NCBI GenBank assembly: GCA_964586315.1
Contig: CAZPHE010000057.1
Coordinates: forward strand, 1-14,017
DNA length: 14,017 bases
Direction of reading: 5' to 3'
Source: CAZEER01 sp964586315
GTDB lineage: Bacteria; Fidelibacterota; Marinisomatia; Marinisomatales; UBA1611
In this document: positions 13,661-14,017 of the stretch, one piece after another
How the letters are laid out: every line of letters starts with the position of its first letter
How positions within the stretch are numbered: position 1 is the stretch's first letter
Made by a program: the position numbers and the translations under genes
The notes under the pieces: model-generated
What the model was told of the DNA's origin: nothing
The model's input: only the letters and a program-made list of their open reading frames with translations
The model's database searches: none

Positions 13661-14017
13661 TTGCAGTGGCATTAAGCCAATCCTCCAAAAGTGTGAAGGA
13701 CCAAGTTGGAGATTTTATAATTGGGCACGTCTCGAACACCACGCCTGGCCATCACATATGGAATAAAGCTGATTACCCCATATTACAAATCATCTATAAT
13801 CATTTGGGGGTCGATCTTAGTATTTCTAAGCACGTATTCATGCTGTGGTTGGTGGCTTTTATCGTAGGTGTTGCAGTTATAGTTCCAGTTAGGTCTTTCT
13901 TAAATAGAGGTGATCAGGTGCCTAAAGGTTGGATGAATGCTCTAGAAGCAATTGTACAGTTCATACGAGATTCCATTGTAAAGCCAAATGTAGGAGATAA
14001 ATGGGTCATGACATGGT
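13657..14017 (+). CDS. atpB: ATP synthase F0 subunit a (5' part, runs off the window)
   Basis: The reading frame opens with ATG at 13657, overlapping the preceding stop as ATGA, and continues for 120 codons to the window edge without a stop. The N-terminus contains the HVSNTTPGHH segment, a periplasmic-side region seen in subunit a, and then the first membrane helix in SKHVFMLWLVAFIVGVAVIVPV (about 66-87). NALEAIVQFIRDSIVKPNVG (about 98-117) follows and matches the conserved stretch ahead of helix 2. Subunit a forms the two proton half-channels against the c ring; the essential Arg of helix 4 is beyond the window. This is the first structural subunit, so the rest of the F0/F1 operon probably follows. 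Confidence 0.93.
   Translation, partial: MIAVALSQSSKSVKDQVGDFIIGHVSNTTPGHHIWNKADYPILQIIYNHLGVDLSISKHVFMLWLVAFIVGVAVIVPVRSFLNRGDQVPKGWMNALEAIVQFIRDSIVKPNVGDKWVMTW

Overview
The window is a compact, AT-rich bacterial chromosome segment. Its gene set fits a free-living, probably marine, Gram-negative bacterium: a single-POTRA Omp85-type outer-membrane barrel, SecDF, a housekeeping ParAB pair, a bactofilin and an F-type ATP synthase operon. The SecD architecture, the dockerin-like tail at the left edge and the base composition suggest the FCB superphylum, possibly Marinimicrobia (SAR406). That assignment is inference from gene character and was not tested by any search. I see no phage, insertion sequence, CRISPR array or integration scar.

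Layout. 1-106: the 3' end of a gene whose product ends in a dockerin/EF-hand-like segment. 159-232 (-): tRNA-Arg(UCU). 355-766 (+): a self-contained unit with a candidate operator, a strong sigma70-type promoter, a consensus ribosome binding site, a 75-residue protein made of two copies of one motif, and an intrinsic terminator. 851-2936 (+): an exported protein of unknown function followed 4 nt later by an Omp85-like barrel. The second gene carries a terminator-like hairpin inside its signal-peptide codons. 2960-4944 (-): eamA-type transporter, ogt and a DUF502 membrane protein. 5002-7802 (-): secD-secF with an intrinsic terminator that almost touches the eamA start codon. 7885-10098 (-): tdh-kbl, the two-enzyme threonine-to-glycine pathway, with stop and start codons abutting. 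10249-14017 (+): parA-parB-M23 peptidase-bactofilin-atpZ-atpI-atpB, which runs off the right edge and has overlaps or gaps of at most 7 nt throughout.

How the genes work together. The rightmost cluster joins chromosome partitioning (ParAB), a LytM/M23 cell-wall hydrolase, a bactofilin scaffold and the start of the ATP synthase operon in one apparent transcription unit. A bactofilin overlapping an M23 peptidase is a known cell-shape pairing, and placing it directly behind parAB suggests coordination of segregation with envelope growth. SecDF drives the late stage of Sec export, which the exported proteins at 1-106, 851-1636 and 1641-2936 would use. TDH and KBL act in series to turn threonine into glycine and acetyl-CoA.

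Most genes here lack a recognisable Shine-Dalgarno sequence, so the GGAGGT in front of the 75-residue protein stands out. I found no clearly new multi-gene system. The least explained items are the duplicated small protein with its strong expression signals, the exported-protein/Omp85 pair with its internal hairpin, and the parAB-peptidase-bactofilin-atp linkage.
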